DNA of 64,000 nt from Acridotheres tristis (lineage: Eukaryota; Chordata; Aves; Passeriformes; Sturnidae), in NCBI GenBank assembly GCA_037013685.1, contig CM072919.1, positions 4,385,152 to 4,449,151 on the forward strand, in the 5' to 3' direction. The notes below the pieces were generated by a model. It had not been told where the DNA came from. It was given only the letters and a program-made list of their open reading frames with translations, and searched no databases. The position numbers and the translations under genes are program-made. Shown here piece after piece: positions 34,400 through 44,655 of the stretch. Position 1 is the first letter of the stretch, and every line of letters starts with the position of its first letter.

Positions 34400-34985
34400 C
34401 TCGATATTCAGCAAAATTTAGATTGTTTTATTTGATACAGGCAGAGCAAAGCAGCGCTGGGGAACGTGAGGGGTCACCGCCCACTCCACGCTCCACCCAG
34501 CCTTGGTTTGCAGCCTCTTCTTGTACTGTGGGTTCTCCTTGTAGTCAACAATTTTTTTGGATTTTGGTTGTCATAAGCAGTGGTGGTTGAATAAAATCCT
34601 TACACAAGGCCTTTGGGTGATAATCAGTCACAGCCATCTGGGCCTTGTAGACAACCACCAGAGAAGTTCTGGGAGTCTGGTTTTTGGGATAGGCAGCATT
34701 GATCAGACAAAGGCAGGGAGGGCTTTTTTTTTTTTTTTTTTTTTTTGGGAAGTCCGATTTTGCAAGCTGGTAGCCGATACAACTTATTTAGAAAACATAA
34801 CATAACATATTCTAATGTAACATAATACAACATAATATACCATAACAAGGTGATTTTAAACAGAATGATTTAATCATATAATTTCCTTTATCTAGTGTCC
34901 ATGCTTCACTTCAGAGCTTAGTATTCTGGTTTATACAAACCCCAATGCTTTTGTGATTAACACCAATCTTTTATCAATTATCACA
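34400..34985 (-). repeat. 5' LTR of the provirus
   Basis: About 585 bp; the outer end ATCACA at 34985 is clear, while the inner boundary near 34400 is uncertain because the last 40 bases diverge from the other LTR. It has an expanded T run (34727-34746) where the 3' LTR has T6G8. The minus-strand poly(A) signal is the complement of 34427-34432. Confidence 0.8.
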
Positions 34986-35080
34986 GGGAGCACACCTGGT
35001 GGGCACGGGGTATGAGCTGGGGGCTGGGTGGACATCCCTGGGACCTGCTGCCCTCTCCCTTCGTGGTCCAGGTAGTTGAG

Positions 35081-35600
35081 ATGTGAGCCAGGAGCAGAGC
35101 TGGGCTTTGGGGGGCTGGCAGTGTGAGCCAGGGGCAGAGCTGGGATTTGGGGGGTCAGCAATGTGAGCCAGGGGCAGAGCTGGGATTTGGGGGGTCAGCA
35201 GTGTGAGCCAGGGGCAGAGCTGGGATTTGGGGGGTCAGCAGTGTGAGCCAGGGGCAGAGCTGGGATTTGGGGGGTCAGCAGTGTGAGCCAGGGGCAGAGC
35301 TGGGATTTGGGGGGTCAGCAGTGTGAGCCAAGGGCAGAGCTGGGATTTGGGAGGTCAGCAGTGTGAGGCAGGAGCAGAGCTGGGATTTGGGGGGTCAGCA
35401 ATGTGAGCCAAGGGCAGAGCTGGGATTTGGGGGGTCAGCAGTGTGAGCCAGGGGCAGAGCTGGGATTTGGGGGGTCAGCAGTGTGAGCCAGGGGCAGAGC
35501 TGGGATTTGGGGGGTCAGCAGTGTGAGCCAAGGGCAGAGCTGGGATTTGGGGGGTCAGCAGTGTGAGCCAGGGGCAGAGCTGGGATTTGGGGGGTCAGCA
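35081..35600 (+). repeat. 40-bp minisatellite, exactly 13 units
   Basis: Units start with 'gtgtgagccaggggcagagc' and end 'tgggatttggggggtcagca'; 13 x 40 bp with no length change, and most inner units differ by at most one or two bases. It lies 95 bp beyond the provirus. The G6 and G4 runs on + give possible G-quadruplexes in the transcript. Confidence 0.97.
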
Positions 35601-36414
35601 GCACCTTCCACTGGGGCTGGGAGCCACGAGGGCTCATGGTGGCCACGTTGGCTCGTGGTGGCCACGCTGGCCTGTGCTGAGCATGCTCAGGGGATGGTCA
35701 CAGCCTGTCCCCACAGCCCCAGCAGCTGCAGGGACACCGTGGGGGGAGAGGAGAAGGGAAGGCTGTTCTTCCAGCCTTTGGGGAAGCTGTGCCTTGCCCT
35801 CTGCCATGAGCCCTCCACAGCCAAGGGCAGGAGGGCCTGGAGCTCTGGGAATGGCCGCTTTGGGCTCCCAGAGAGGGAGAGAGGAGCCCTGTGGAGGCTG
35901 GGAGGGGGATATTGATGATACAGGATGGAGTGTATGCAACCAAAACGTGCTGGTTTTAGTTTAATGGATTGTCTCCCTTCGCTGTTGCCCCGGGGACAAT
36001 AACCCTGGATGGCAATATTTCAACCTGGGCTTTTCACAGATCTTTGCTTTTAAATGAGGTGTTTTTTCACTGCATGAGTGGCTGTGGCAGCTGTTCTTTG
36101 TGTTTTCTGTCTCCTCTCATCTCTACTAAATCACTCCGCTGCAGTTTGGAGTAGCCAGGAGCAGAACTAACTCAGAAGTGGCTCTGGTCACCAGCGTGAG
36201 GAGGGAGAGCCCTGCTCCCATCCCTCAGAGTCCCTAACAAGGGGGAGCAGCAGGCTCTCAGCTGGGCTTTTGAATTGTCACATCCTGCTGTCTCTCCCTT
36301 TCCCTGTCTCCTTCTCTTTCTGTCCCCTGAGGAGTGGGAAGAAAGGAGAGTTTGTTTCTGCACAAACAGAATTCCTCACTGGGGCTTTCTCAGGCCCCCA
36401 CTCCATTCAAAGAT

Positions 36415-36432
36415 TTTTTTTTTTTTTTTTTT
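36415..36432 (+). repeat. Poly-T tract
   Basis: T18 followed by GG and more T-rich sequence up to 36490; simple low-complexity DNA. Confidence 0.8.
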
Positions 36433-39400
36433 GGTTTTTCTTTCCTTCAAATGTTTTTCCCCTTTTTTTCCTTCTTTTCTTTTTCTCCATACTCTCTCTA
36501 CGTTTCTTAGGAAAATCCTTTCCTGACTCTGCTGCACATCTGCTGGTTCTGATCCCAGTGTGGTACTGTCAGAGGGAGCATCTCTGTGGGGTGGGGGAAA
36601 TGAACTGAAAGGACCTGAAAAAATAAGTGTAAAACTTTCACTCTGCTTCTGTTTTCCAAGGGGTTTCTCTCCTTGAGACCTGTGGGGATGGGAGGCAAAG
36701 ACGGTCTGGGATTTGTGTTTTCTGGTTCAATAAAACACGCTGGAAGAGGGGTGTGGGAGCTGGTGGCAGCAGGGCTTAGTGAAAATTTGTCCCTTAAGGG
36801 TGAGGAAAAGGGGATCTGGGAAAAGGGAAGGCTTTGGGGCTTTTTCTAACTTGGCATCTGCCCAGAACACGGACGGGTTTTTCTCTCTCTGTAGCTCAGC
36901 TTTCATAGGGAGAGTCTCATTAATTTAATGCTCTTAAGAACATCAGCTGGGAGCTGTCAGTGTCCTGTAACACGGTGAAACATTTTTTCCTGGCTGGCTG
37001 TTGGAGGAACGAGTCAATTCTCCCTGCTCCGGGTGACATCCTACGGCTCACAGACCTTCAGGCTCGGGACAGGCTTTTGTGTCTTCCCTCCTCAGCTCCT
37101 TTTCCGTTCAGCTCCTCCTTTTCCCGCTCCATGCCTCTTCTTTCTTCTCTCTTCTGCTCTCTGCTTGCCTGCCTGCATGCCCTGCACCCCATGAGCCAGC
37201 TCCCTGCTGTCCCTGTCCCTCGCTGGCCATGTCACACCACGATGGCATCTTGTCTCTGGAATGACAAAGCCTCTCCCTGCTCCTCCCGCTGTCCCCTCCC
37301 AGCACCCACCCGCATGTGGCAGCCCCTCCCTGCACCTCCCTGCCAGGGTGGCTCCTCCTGAGCATCATAACCCAAGTAAAAATCCATTAAACTAAAGGTA
37401 AAGTATCTTTTTCTTCTTGAAGTAGCTGGGTTTTAACTCTTCAAGTACCAAAGACATAGCTTGTAAAACTGACAAAGAGAAGCTGGTCTGCCCTTTCTGG
37501 TTAGCCATGACCTTCCCAGGCTCCCTGGCAACTCTCCCCCCTGGGAAATTCCAGAGGGCAAAGCGTGGTCAGCAGGCAGGGGTGGCAGGGTGGGTGCTGC
37601 CAGGCTGCACGTGCAGGTGTAGAGGAACAACGAGGTTTTCTCACCTTCTGTTCCTGCCCGAGGAAGGATTTTCCCCCCACATAGCTCCGCTCTCCCTCCT
37701 GTCCCCCCCCCTCCTCACGTGAAGTGAATGAAATACCCAAAGTCTATGGTACCTAAAGGGTTAAAAAACATGATCTTGTGCAAGGTCAGCAAGGGTCATT
37801 CTTGTGGCTTGGACAGTCAACTTTAAAGCATGTAAAAGGTGCAGCTCAGGTGAGTACTGGCTGGTCTCAAGCAGATTCACAAATACAGCCCACCCTGTGG
37901 CTGCAGACCCCCCTGCATGTCCCGGAGCCCTGGGAGGGTGGGGAGGGGGTCCCAAAACGCTGCTGAAAGCAGCCAGCAGGCCAAGGCAATGCTCTCCTGG
38001 CCGGGGGCTCTGCCTGTGCCCGGCTCCCTGCCCAGGGAAGGGCAGAACTGAGCTGGCAGAGCTGGGCTTGGTGGCACTGGGCTCCTGCTGCAGCTCCCGG
38101 CTCCTGGCGCTGTCCCCAGCGTGCCCAGGGTCACACAGGTTGGGCTGGATTGTGAAGGAATCAGTGCCAGGAGCTGCCAGAGGCGTGTCCAGCGTGGCCA
38201 GCCAGCACCCCTGGCTCTTCTCCTCCCGCTGCAGTCCAGGGCTGATGGGGAGGGGGCCGGGCAGCACCTGCGCCTTCTCCCCCATCACCCACCCCCCCTT
38301 CCACCTCGCCTTTTTGACCAGAGAAAGTGCAAAACCATCCCAAAAGGAGGCCTCACCCCAGGGCCTCTCAGTATTCCCTGTTCTGGAGCGCAGAGGGTGA
38401 GTGAGCGAGCGTGGCAGCGCAGACAGTGCCCCCAGTGCCAGCTGGAGCTGAGCTCGCCCTCCTGGGGCTTTCAGAATGAGGTGCAGGATGAAGGGTAGGT
38501 CAGGTCAGACCCTCTCTGCAGTGGGTTTCTCAGCTCTGGTGGCTTTGGCTGGAACTAAGCAGAAAAGTGGATTTTAATATGCCCAGCCTCTGATGAGGAT
38601 GAAAAAAAAAAGAAGGGAACGGCACCGTGGCAGCCGTGGGAGAGGGCTGAGGCTGCCCCTCCGTACCCTGAAACCATCCCTGAGCTGGTTCTGCACGTGG
38701 GATGGGCACGGCACCTCTGTCCTGGAGAGGTGCTGCAGCAATCACAGCAGATGGGGAGAGCCAGAGGGAAGGAGATCTGTCACTGGGAATGTGCTCTCCT
38801 GCTCTTCGTGCTGACAGTTTAGCAAAAGAGAACAGATTGGGGTCCAAAATTGCCATTTCTGCAATAGCTGGGGTTCTGCTGCTGGGGAAGGACTGGGGGG
38901 GGACTCATCATGAGCAGAGTGGCATTTTAAAAGCCAGTCATGTGCAGAAACCCACCAGGAGCTTGGTCTGGCCTCGTAGCTCAGTTCCTCTTGTTCTCTT
39001 GTAAGAAAGTCTTATAAGTTAGCAGTTGAAGCGTGGAAGGTAGGTAAACAGACTGGGAATGTTCTGGAAGGAGTCACTTTTTATATCAGTATCATTTTAT
39101 TATTATGATTTCCTTTCTGGTGTTTTTTTTTTTGTTTGTTTGTTTGTTTGTTTGTTTCAAATTATTGGCTTGATTTACATTTTATTTTCCAGTTTGTTCT
39201 TTTTGGTTTGGTTCATTTGACATCTTCTGTGTTGTTTTGCGTGGCCAGCCATGGCCAGGGCTTGTCAGCCTCCTCACTGGGAGTGCTGGGGAGAAGGGGG
39301 TCATTCTGCCAGCTTCAAGACAGCAATAGTGCATAAAAATAGAAGGAAAACACCCAAAATGTCCTGCTGGGCAGGGTGCTCAGACAGCAGTGGAAGGATT

Positions 39401-40579
39401 ATCTCTGCCCTTTTTGAAAAGCCACTTCCCTCTGTCTCCTGGAGGCTCCTGGAAAGTGTGAGGCTCTCACTCCAGTGCCAACTGGGCTAAGTGTGAGTGG
39501 ATTTAGCAGAATCCTCCAGGCAAACTGGGCCTAAACATCTGGGTTTGACTCAAGCATGGAAGTTAGAGGTTTGAAAACAATCATTCCTCACTAAAAGAGC
39601 TTTTTGGTGATTAAAAAAAGCGTCAGAGGAATGAGAAGCAGTGACCAGCCCTGATCTACTGCTTCTTTCATGTGATACTTGGGGGGCTTGTGAGGTCACC
39701 CCAGCCTGCAGAGAGTTAAAAGCTCTTTATTGCAGCTGGGTGCTACTGGATTTCTCGATTTGCCTTGAGGATGCATCACACTCTCTTTTCCTGGGCTGCT
39801 CAGCTGTCATTAGTGACTGGCAGCAGTGTGATCCGACCCCTGGCAGTGTCCAGGGCAGGAAGGAGCAGCCTGGGTGCTGGAAGCTGTTCCAGGGCAGGGA
39901 TGGGATGGGATGAGAGGAGCTTGAAGGGAGAGCTGTGGGCTCCACCTTCCCCACCCTTGCACAGGTGTCTGCTGCCACCCTGAGAAGGTGCCTGGGCACG
40001 GCCACAGGTCCCAAGGTTTTCTCCAGGATGTTCAGAAAAACACCCTGGGGTAGCTGAGGCAGAGAGTGCAGTGGGAATTAGACCTGCTGCTGCTTTGGGA
40101 AATCCCCTGCATCCCCGAACACCTCCCCAGACCCACTGCCTCCCTCCTTCTGCAAGTGTTTTCTCTAAACCCTCCTCTTTAAACACCATTGCTTGGCAGG
40201 GTCCTGGGCATTCCCACTGTGGGATTTGGCCTCCTCCAGTCTGGGGACAACTAATCGCTTCCATCTGGAGGTACAGACTCTTAAATTTAAGCCTCCTGGC
40301 AAAAGATTTGCTTTTCTTACTTAATTTTCACAGATCCCTTCAAAGAAAATCAAGATCCCAGAGACTGAGGTTGGAAAGAAGTGCTTTCCCAGGCAGAGCA
40401 GCGTTTGCCAGGCTCCTGTAAAGGAGGGAGCCAAAGGAAAGGGCTTTTATAGGGTGCAGCTGGGTGCTTAGCTGGTGCCAGCTTAGTGCGAGCAGCAGGA
40501 CCCCTCTTGGCTGGCCCGCTCACTGGTTTAGTCCTTTGCTTTACACCATTTCAGTTTTGATGCCCCATTTAATTTCTGT

Positions 40580-40583
40580 TGGC

Positions 40584-40614
<31 letters not shown>

Positions 40615-40868
40615 CCTCATCATTTCGGAAAAAAAAAAAAAAAAAAAAGACAACAACAAAAAAGCTCTCTTCTCTTTTAATTTTATCTTCCTAAACCAAA
40701 CTTTCGTACGTTTTTAGCTTTTTTTGTTATCATTTTCCTTTTTATTTTTTTCTTTTATCTTTCCCATCTTCTGTTTGTTTTTTTTTTTTCCCCCTCCCCC
40801 CTTTCCCCCCCCTTCTCCCCCTTCTTTCCCTTTTTCCCCCCCTCCTCCTGAATTTTCCCCCCTCGTAG
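40580..40868 (+). other. Extended A/T and pyrimidine tract before the FN4 acceptor
   Basis: T17-A12 junction at about 40585-40615, an A19 run (40630-40648), then more than 150 nt of T-rich and C-rich sequence ending CTCGTAG. The pyrimidine part (40770-40865) is an unusually long polypyrimidine tract for the FN4 exon, the first exon of the optional FN4-FN7 block. Confidence 0.8.
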
Positions 40869-41174
40869 AACCGTCTGCCCCCCCTCAAGATGTAAAATGT
40901 GTCAGCACTCGCTCCACCGCCATTCTGGTAAGTTGGCGGCCGCCTCCGGCCGAGAGCCAGAACGGCGTCCTGGCCGGCTACAGCGTCCACTATCGAGCGC
41001 TGGACTCGGAGGACACGGAGCTAAAGGAGGTGAATGATATCCCCCCAACCACCAGTCAGATCCTGCTGGAGTCCCTGGACAAATGGACCGAGTACCGCGT
41101 CACCGTGGTGGCTCACACGGAGGTGGGGCCGGGCCCGGAGAGCTCGCCGGTCATCGTCCGCACGGATGAGGATG
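40869..41174 (+). CDS. PTPRS: PTPRS exon: FN4
   Basis: 306 nt, phase 1 to phase 1; acceptor CTCGTAG, donor GGATG|GTGAGT. One full FN III repeat: KPSAPPQDVKCVSTRSTAIL, Trp in VSWRPPPAESQNGVLAGYSV, and the Tyr corner in DKWTEYRVTVVAHTEVGPGP, ending VIVRTDED. First exon of the block FN4-FN7 that is skipped in the short isoforms of this family. The next intron begins an array only about 15 nt past the donor. Confidence 0.97.
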
Positions 41175-41188
41175 GTGAGTGAGCGCCC

Positions 41189-42190
41189 GTGGGTTCTCCT
41201 GGGGGTTCTTGTCCCTCTCTAGGGGTTGTTCCCGTGCCAGGGAACTGTGGCTCTCGAGTGGTGCTCAGGGCTGGAGGGGGATCTGAGTTCTGCGTGTGCA
41301 GCATCCTCTGTGCCATCACCCCGAGCCCTCTGAGCACTGCGATATTTGGGGGTTTTCCTGGGGGTTCTTGTCCCTCTAGGGCTTGTTCCCATTCCAGGGG
41401 ACACAGCCAGGCCCTTCCCATGGCTCTCGAGTGATGCCAGGCAGAGCTGGAGGGGGATCCAAGTTCTGCATGTGCAGCATCCTCTGTGCCATCACCCCGA
41501 GCCCTTTGAGCACTGCGGTCTCTGGGGTTCTCCTGGGGGTTCCTGTCCCTCTAGGGGTTGTTCCCGTGCCAGGGAACTGTGGCTCTCGAGTGGTGCTTAG
41601 AGCTGGAGGGGATCCAAACTCTGTGCTGTGCAGCATCCTCTGTGCCATCACCCACCCCAAGCCCTCTGAGCACTGCGGTCTCTGGGGTTCTCCTTGGGGT
41701 CCCTGTCCCTGTGGGATTGTTCCCATTCCAGGGGACACAGCCCTGTGGCTCTCGAGTGGTGCCAGGCAGAGCTGGAGGGGGATCCAAGTTCTGCATGTGC
41801 AGCATCCTCTGTGCCATCACCCACCCCGAGCTCTTTGAGCACTGCGGTCTCTGGGGTTCTCCTGGGGGTTCCTGTCCCTCTAGGGGTTGTTCCCGTGCCA
41901 GGGAACTGTGGCTCTCGAGTGGTGCTCAGAGCTGGAGGGGGATCTGAGTTCTGCGTGTGCAGCATCCTCTGTGCCATCACCCCGAGCCTTTGAGCACTAC
42001 AGTATTTGGGGGTTCTCCTTGGGGTCCCTGTCCCTCTAGGGGTTGTTCCCGTGCCAGGGGACACAGCCCTGTGGCTCTCGAGTGATGCCAGGCAGAGCTG
42101 GAGGGGGATCTGAGGTCTGTGCTGTGCAGCATCCTCTGTGCCATCACCCACCCCGAGCCCTTTGAGCACTGCAGTCTCTGGGGTTCTCCT
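41189..42190 (+). repeat. ~165-bp minisatellite, ~6 units
   Basis: Units start near 41189, 41351, 41522, 41687, 41852 and 42010. Each has 'gggttctcctgggggttcct', 'ctctaggggttgttcccgtg', 'gctctcgagtggtgctcaga', 'ctgcatgtgcagcatcctct' and 'gccatcaccccgagccctt'. Some units contain a 'ccattccaggggacacagcc' variant, so at least two unit types alternate. Confidence 0.93.
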
Positions 42191-42344
42191 GCTCTGCTTT
42201 AGAGCATTTCCTGCATTTATGGGCGATTTCTTCATAGCTCTGAGTCCTGACTGCACCACTCCCCCTAAAAAGATGCTCTCACTGAGTCAGGAGCAGCCAA
42301 GGCAGCAAAACTTTGCTCTGAGGAATCTTTTGCTGCCAGAACTT

Positions 42345-42480
42345 GGTTTCCTGGAGTCGTTGTATGTCCTGAGTTGGAAGGGACCCACAAAGATCAGCCA
42401 AGTCCAGCTCCCGGTCCTGCATGGGACAGCCCCAAGAATCGCACCCTGTGCCTGAGAGCACATGTTTTAAAATATTAAAG
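42345..42480 (-). mobile_element. CR1-type LINE fragment, minus strand
   Basis: Contains 'cctgagttggaagggaccca', 'aagatcagccaagtccagct', 'ctgcatgggacagccccaag' and 'accctgtgcctgagagca', the complement of a CR1 subfamily 3' region different from the commoner fragments in this window. Confidence 0.75.
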
Positions 42481-42917
42481 GGTTCTTCCCACACATTCCT
42501 TGTTACTACCTCCTCCTTAAGTCAGAGTTTTTGTCAGTTGTAGAAAAGAGGAATCTGTTAAAGTTTAAAAAATCTCGAGTGACAACAGTTCAGTGGCCCC
42601 ACTCAGAGACTTGAATTTTCCTGGTATTTCTACAGTAAAATAAAACCAGGGAAAAGCATGAATGGGTGAATGAGGGTAGAGGAGCAACCTCTCTGCGGGG
42701 GCAGGACCCCAAGTAATATAAGTCAAGTAAATAACGTATGGAAATCCCAAATTTTTCAGGCATTCTTCATCTATTCCAAATAAAAAGAATTTTTAAAAAG
42801 CAACAGGTTTGTCCCCAGTGTTAGTCCTGTTTCCCTGAGCATCTGCCCACATCCAAATGTAACATAAAGTACCCTTCTCAGAAAGTGTGATTTCCTGGTA
42901 GATGAAGCTGTCATGCC

Positions 42918-42956
42918 CTGTAGTAGTAATAGTGGTAGTAGTAGTAGTAGTAGTAT
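42918..42956 (+). repeat. GTA microsatellite
   Basis: About 12 GTA units with AAT and TGG interruptions; simple repeat. Confidence 0.85.
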
Positions 42957-43231
42957 TTCCAAGGATTCAGCCCAAATTCCATCCAAGACATCTCTTGTTT
43001 TTTGTCCTGAGATTCCACAGTGGTTGTAGCCACCAAGCCCCTGTCCTGAGAGATGAGGGAACTCCAAGGACAAGCCCTCTCCTGATCCTCTCCCCCCTGA
43101 CCTCCCACAGGCAGGACCAGAGCTTTTCTGGCTCGCTGGACTTTGGCTTTGCCCTCAGAAGGAGATCTGGAGCTGGCATGGTTCCTTCCATCTGAGCAAA
43201 CTGGGCACAGAAGAGCCTGTGGAAAGCTGAT

Positions 43232-44336
43232 GGGATGATGGGATGGGGCTGTTCCCATCCCTGTGTCCAGGCCATGACTGGATGATGGGATGGGGCTGTT
43301 CCCATCCCTGTGTCCAGGCCATGACTGGGTGATGGGATGGGGCTGTTCCCATCCCTGTGTCCAGGCCATGACTGGATGATTGGATGGGGCTGTTCCCATC
43401 CCTGTGTCCAGACCAAACACCTCAGGAATTTCACAGAATTTCACCCCTGGCCAGGGACAGGTGATGGGAACAGCCCCATCCCTGTGTCCAGGCATGACTG
43501 GGTGATGGGATGGGGCTGTTCCCATCCCTGTGTCCAGGCCATGACTGAGTGATGGGATGGGGCTGTTCCTATCCCTGTGTCCAGGAATGACTGAGTGATG
43601 GGATGGGGCTGTTCCTATCCCTGTGCCCAGACCAAACACCTCAGGACCCACAGAATTTTCCCCCTGGCCAGGGACAGGTGATGGGAACAGCCCCATCCCT
43701 GTGTCCAGGCATGACTGGGTGATAGGATGGGGCTGTTCCCATCCCTGTGTCCAGGCCATGACTGAGTGATGAGATGGGGCTGTTCCCATCCCTGTGCCCA
43801 GACCAAACACCTCAGGACCCACAGAATTTCACCCCTGGCCAGGGACAGGTGATAGGAACAGCCCCATGCCTGTGTCCAGCAATGATTGAATGATGAGATG
43901 GGGCTGTTCCCATATCTGTGCCCAGACCAAACACCTCAGGTCCCACAGAATTTCCCCCCTGGCCAGGGACAGGTGATGGGAACAGTCCCATCCCAGTGTC
44001 CAGGCCATGACTAAGTGATGGGATGGGGCTGTTCCTATCCCAGTGTCCAGGCCATGACTGAGTGATGGGATGGGGCTGTTCCCATCCCAGTGTCCAGGCC
44101 ATGACTGAGTGATGGGATGGGGCTGTTCCCATCCCAGTGTCCAGCAATGACTGAGTGATGGGATGGGGCTGTTCCTATCCCAGTGTCCAGGCCATGACTG
44201 AGTGATGGGATGGGGCTGTTCCCATCCCAGTGTCCAGGCATGACTGGGTGATGGGATGGGGCTGTTCCCATCCCTGTGCCCAGACCAAACACCTCAGGAC
44301 CCACAGAATTTCCCCCCTGGCCCGGGACAGGTGATG
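43232..44336 (+). repeat. ~48-bp hairpin-forming minisatellite with a longer inserted unit
   Basis: About 16 basic units contain GGGATGGG, a 6-nt GCTGTT loop and CCCATCCC, an 8-bp inverted repeat, then 'tgtgtccaggccatgactga'. A longer segment with 'accaaacacctcaggaccca' and 'ctggccagggacaggtgatg' recurs about five times (near 43411, 43629, 43801, 43926 and 44284), in several copies followed by the motif in reversed orientation. This gives a higher-order arrangement. Confidence 0.92.
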
Positions 44337-44461
44337 TGTTGCTCACTCGGGTGCTCAGTGTCCCCTCCTGCCGGGGCTCAGACGCAGGGTGTGATGTCGC
44401 AGAGCAGCAGGGCCAGGCTCCAGCGGAGCCCCCAGTGATGCCTCCCCCGTGTTTCCCGCAG

Positions 44462-44655
44462 TGCCCAGCGCCCCCCCGCGCAAGGTGGAGGTGGAGGTGC
44501 TCAACTCGACGGCCATCCAGGTGTTCTGGCGCTCGCCGGTGCCGAGCCGGCAGCACGGCCAGATCCGCGGCTACCAGGTGCACTACGTGCGCATGGAGAA
44601 CGGCGAGGCCAGGGGGCTGCCCCACATCAAGGACATCATGCTGGCCGACGCCCAG
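44462..44655 (+). CDS. PTPRS: PTPRS exon: FN5, first part
   Basis: 194 nt, phase 1 in and phase 0 out; acceptor TTCCCGCAG, donor GCCCAG|GTAAGG. Codes [20 protein letters not shown] (with an NST sequon), the Trp in [20 protein letters not shown] and [18 protein letters not shown], ending MLADAQ. The following nine residues come from the optional 27-nt exon at 46091 or are skipped. GC-rich like the other FN exons. Confidence 0.97.

Larger units (their letters stand above)
32061..34985 (-). mobile_element. Defective endogenous retrovirus with two LTRs, antisense to PTPRS
   Basis: Two related LTRs flank gag-like and env-like remnants, all read on the minus strand. The outer ends are TGTGAT (32061) and ATCACA (34985), perfect inverted ends, with a 5-bp target duplication GGGAG at 32056-32060 and 34986-34990. 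On the minus strand the order is 5' LTR, gag (matrix-like then capsid-like), env transmembrane part, purine-rich tract, 3' LTR. Protease, reverse transcriptase, integrase and most of env surface are missing, so the copy cannot replicate. The gag capsid style and 5-bp duplication suggest a class I (gammaretrovirus-like) element. Confidence 0.9.
32010..40868 (+). other. PTPRS: Large intron between FN3 and FN4
   Basis: 8.9 kb. Contents in order: antisense provirus (32061-34985), 13-unit 40-bp array (35081-35600), then 35.6-40.5 kb of mostly unique sequence with a T run (36415-36432) and a GTTT run (39131-39158). The 3' end (40580-40868) is an A/T and pyrimidine tract of nearly 300 nt leading to the acceptor CTCGTAG. 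No exon or gene is recognised in the unique part. Confidence 0.85.
41175..44461 (+). other. PTPRS: Intron between FN4 and FN5, mostly tandem arrays
   Basis: 3.3 kb. Two arrays take up about two thirds of it (41189-42190 and 43232-44336). Between them lie a minus-strand CR1 fragment (42345-42480), a GTA-rich microsatellite (42918-42956) and short unique stretches. The acceptor is TTTCCCGCAG. Confidence 0.9.

Noticed and set aside
41376..42259. Minus-strand ORFs across the ~165-bp array
   Set aside because: Periodic low-complexity products of the array, without family resemblance.
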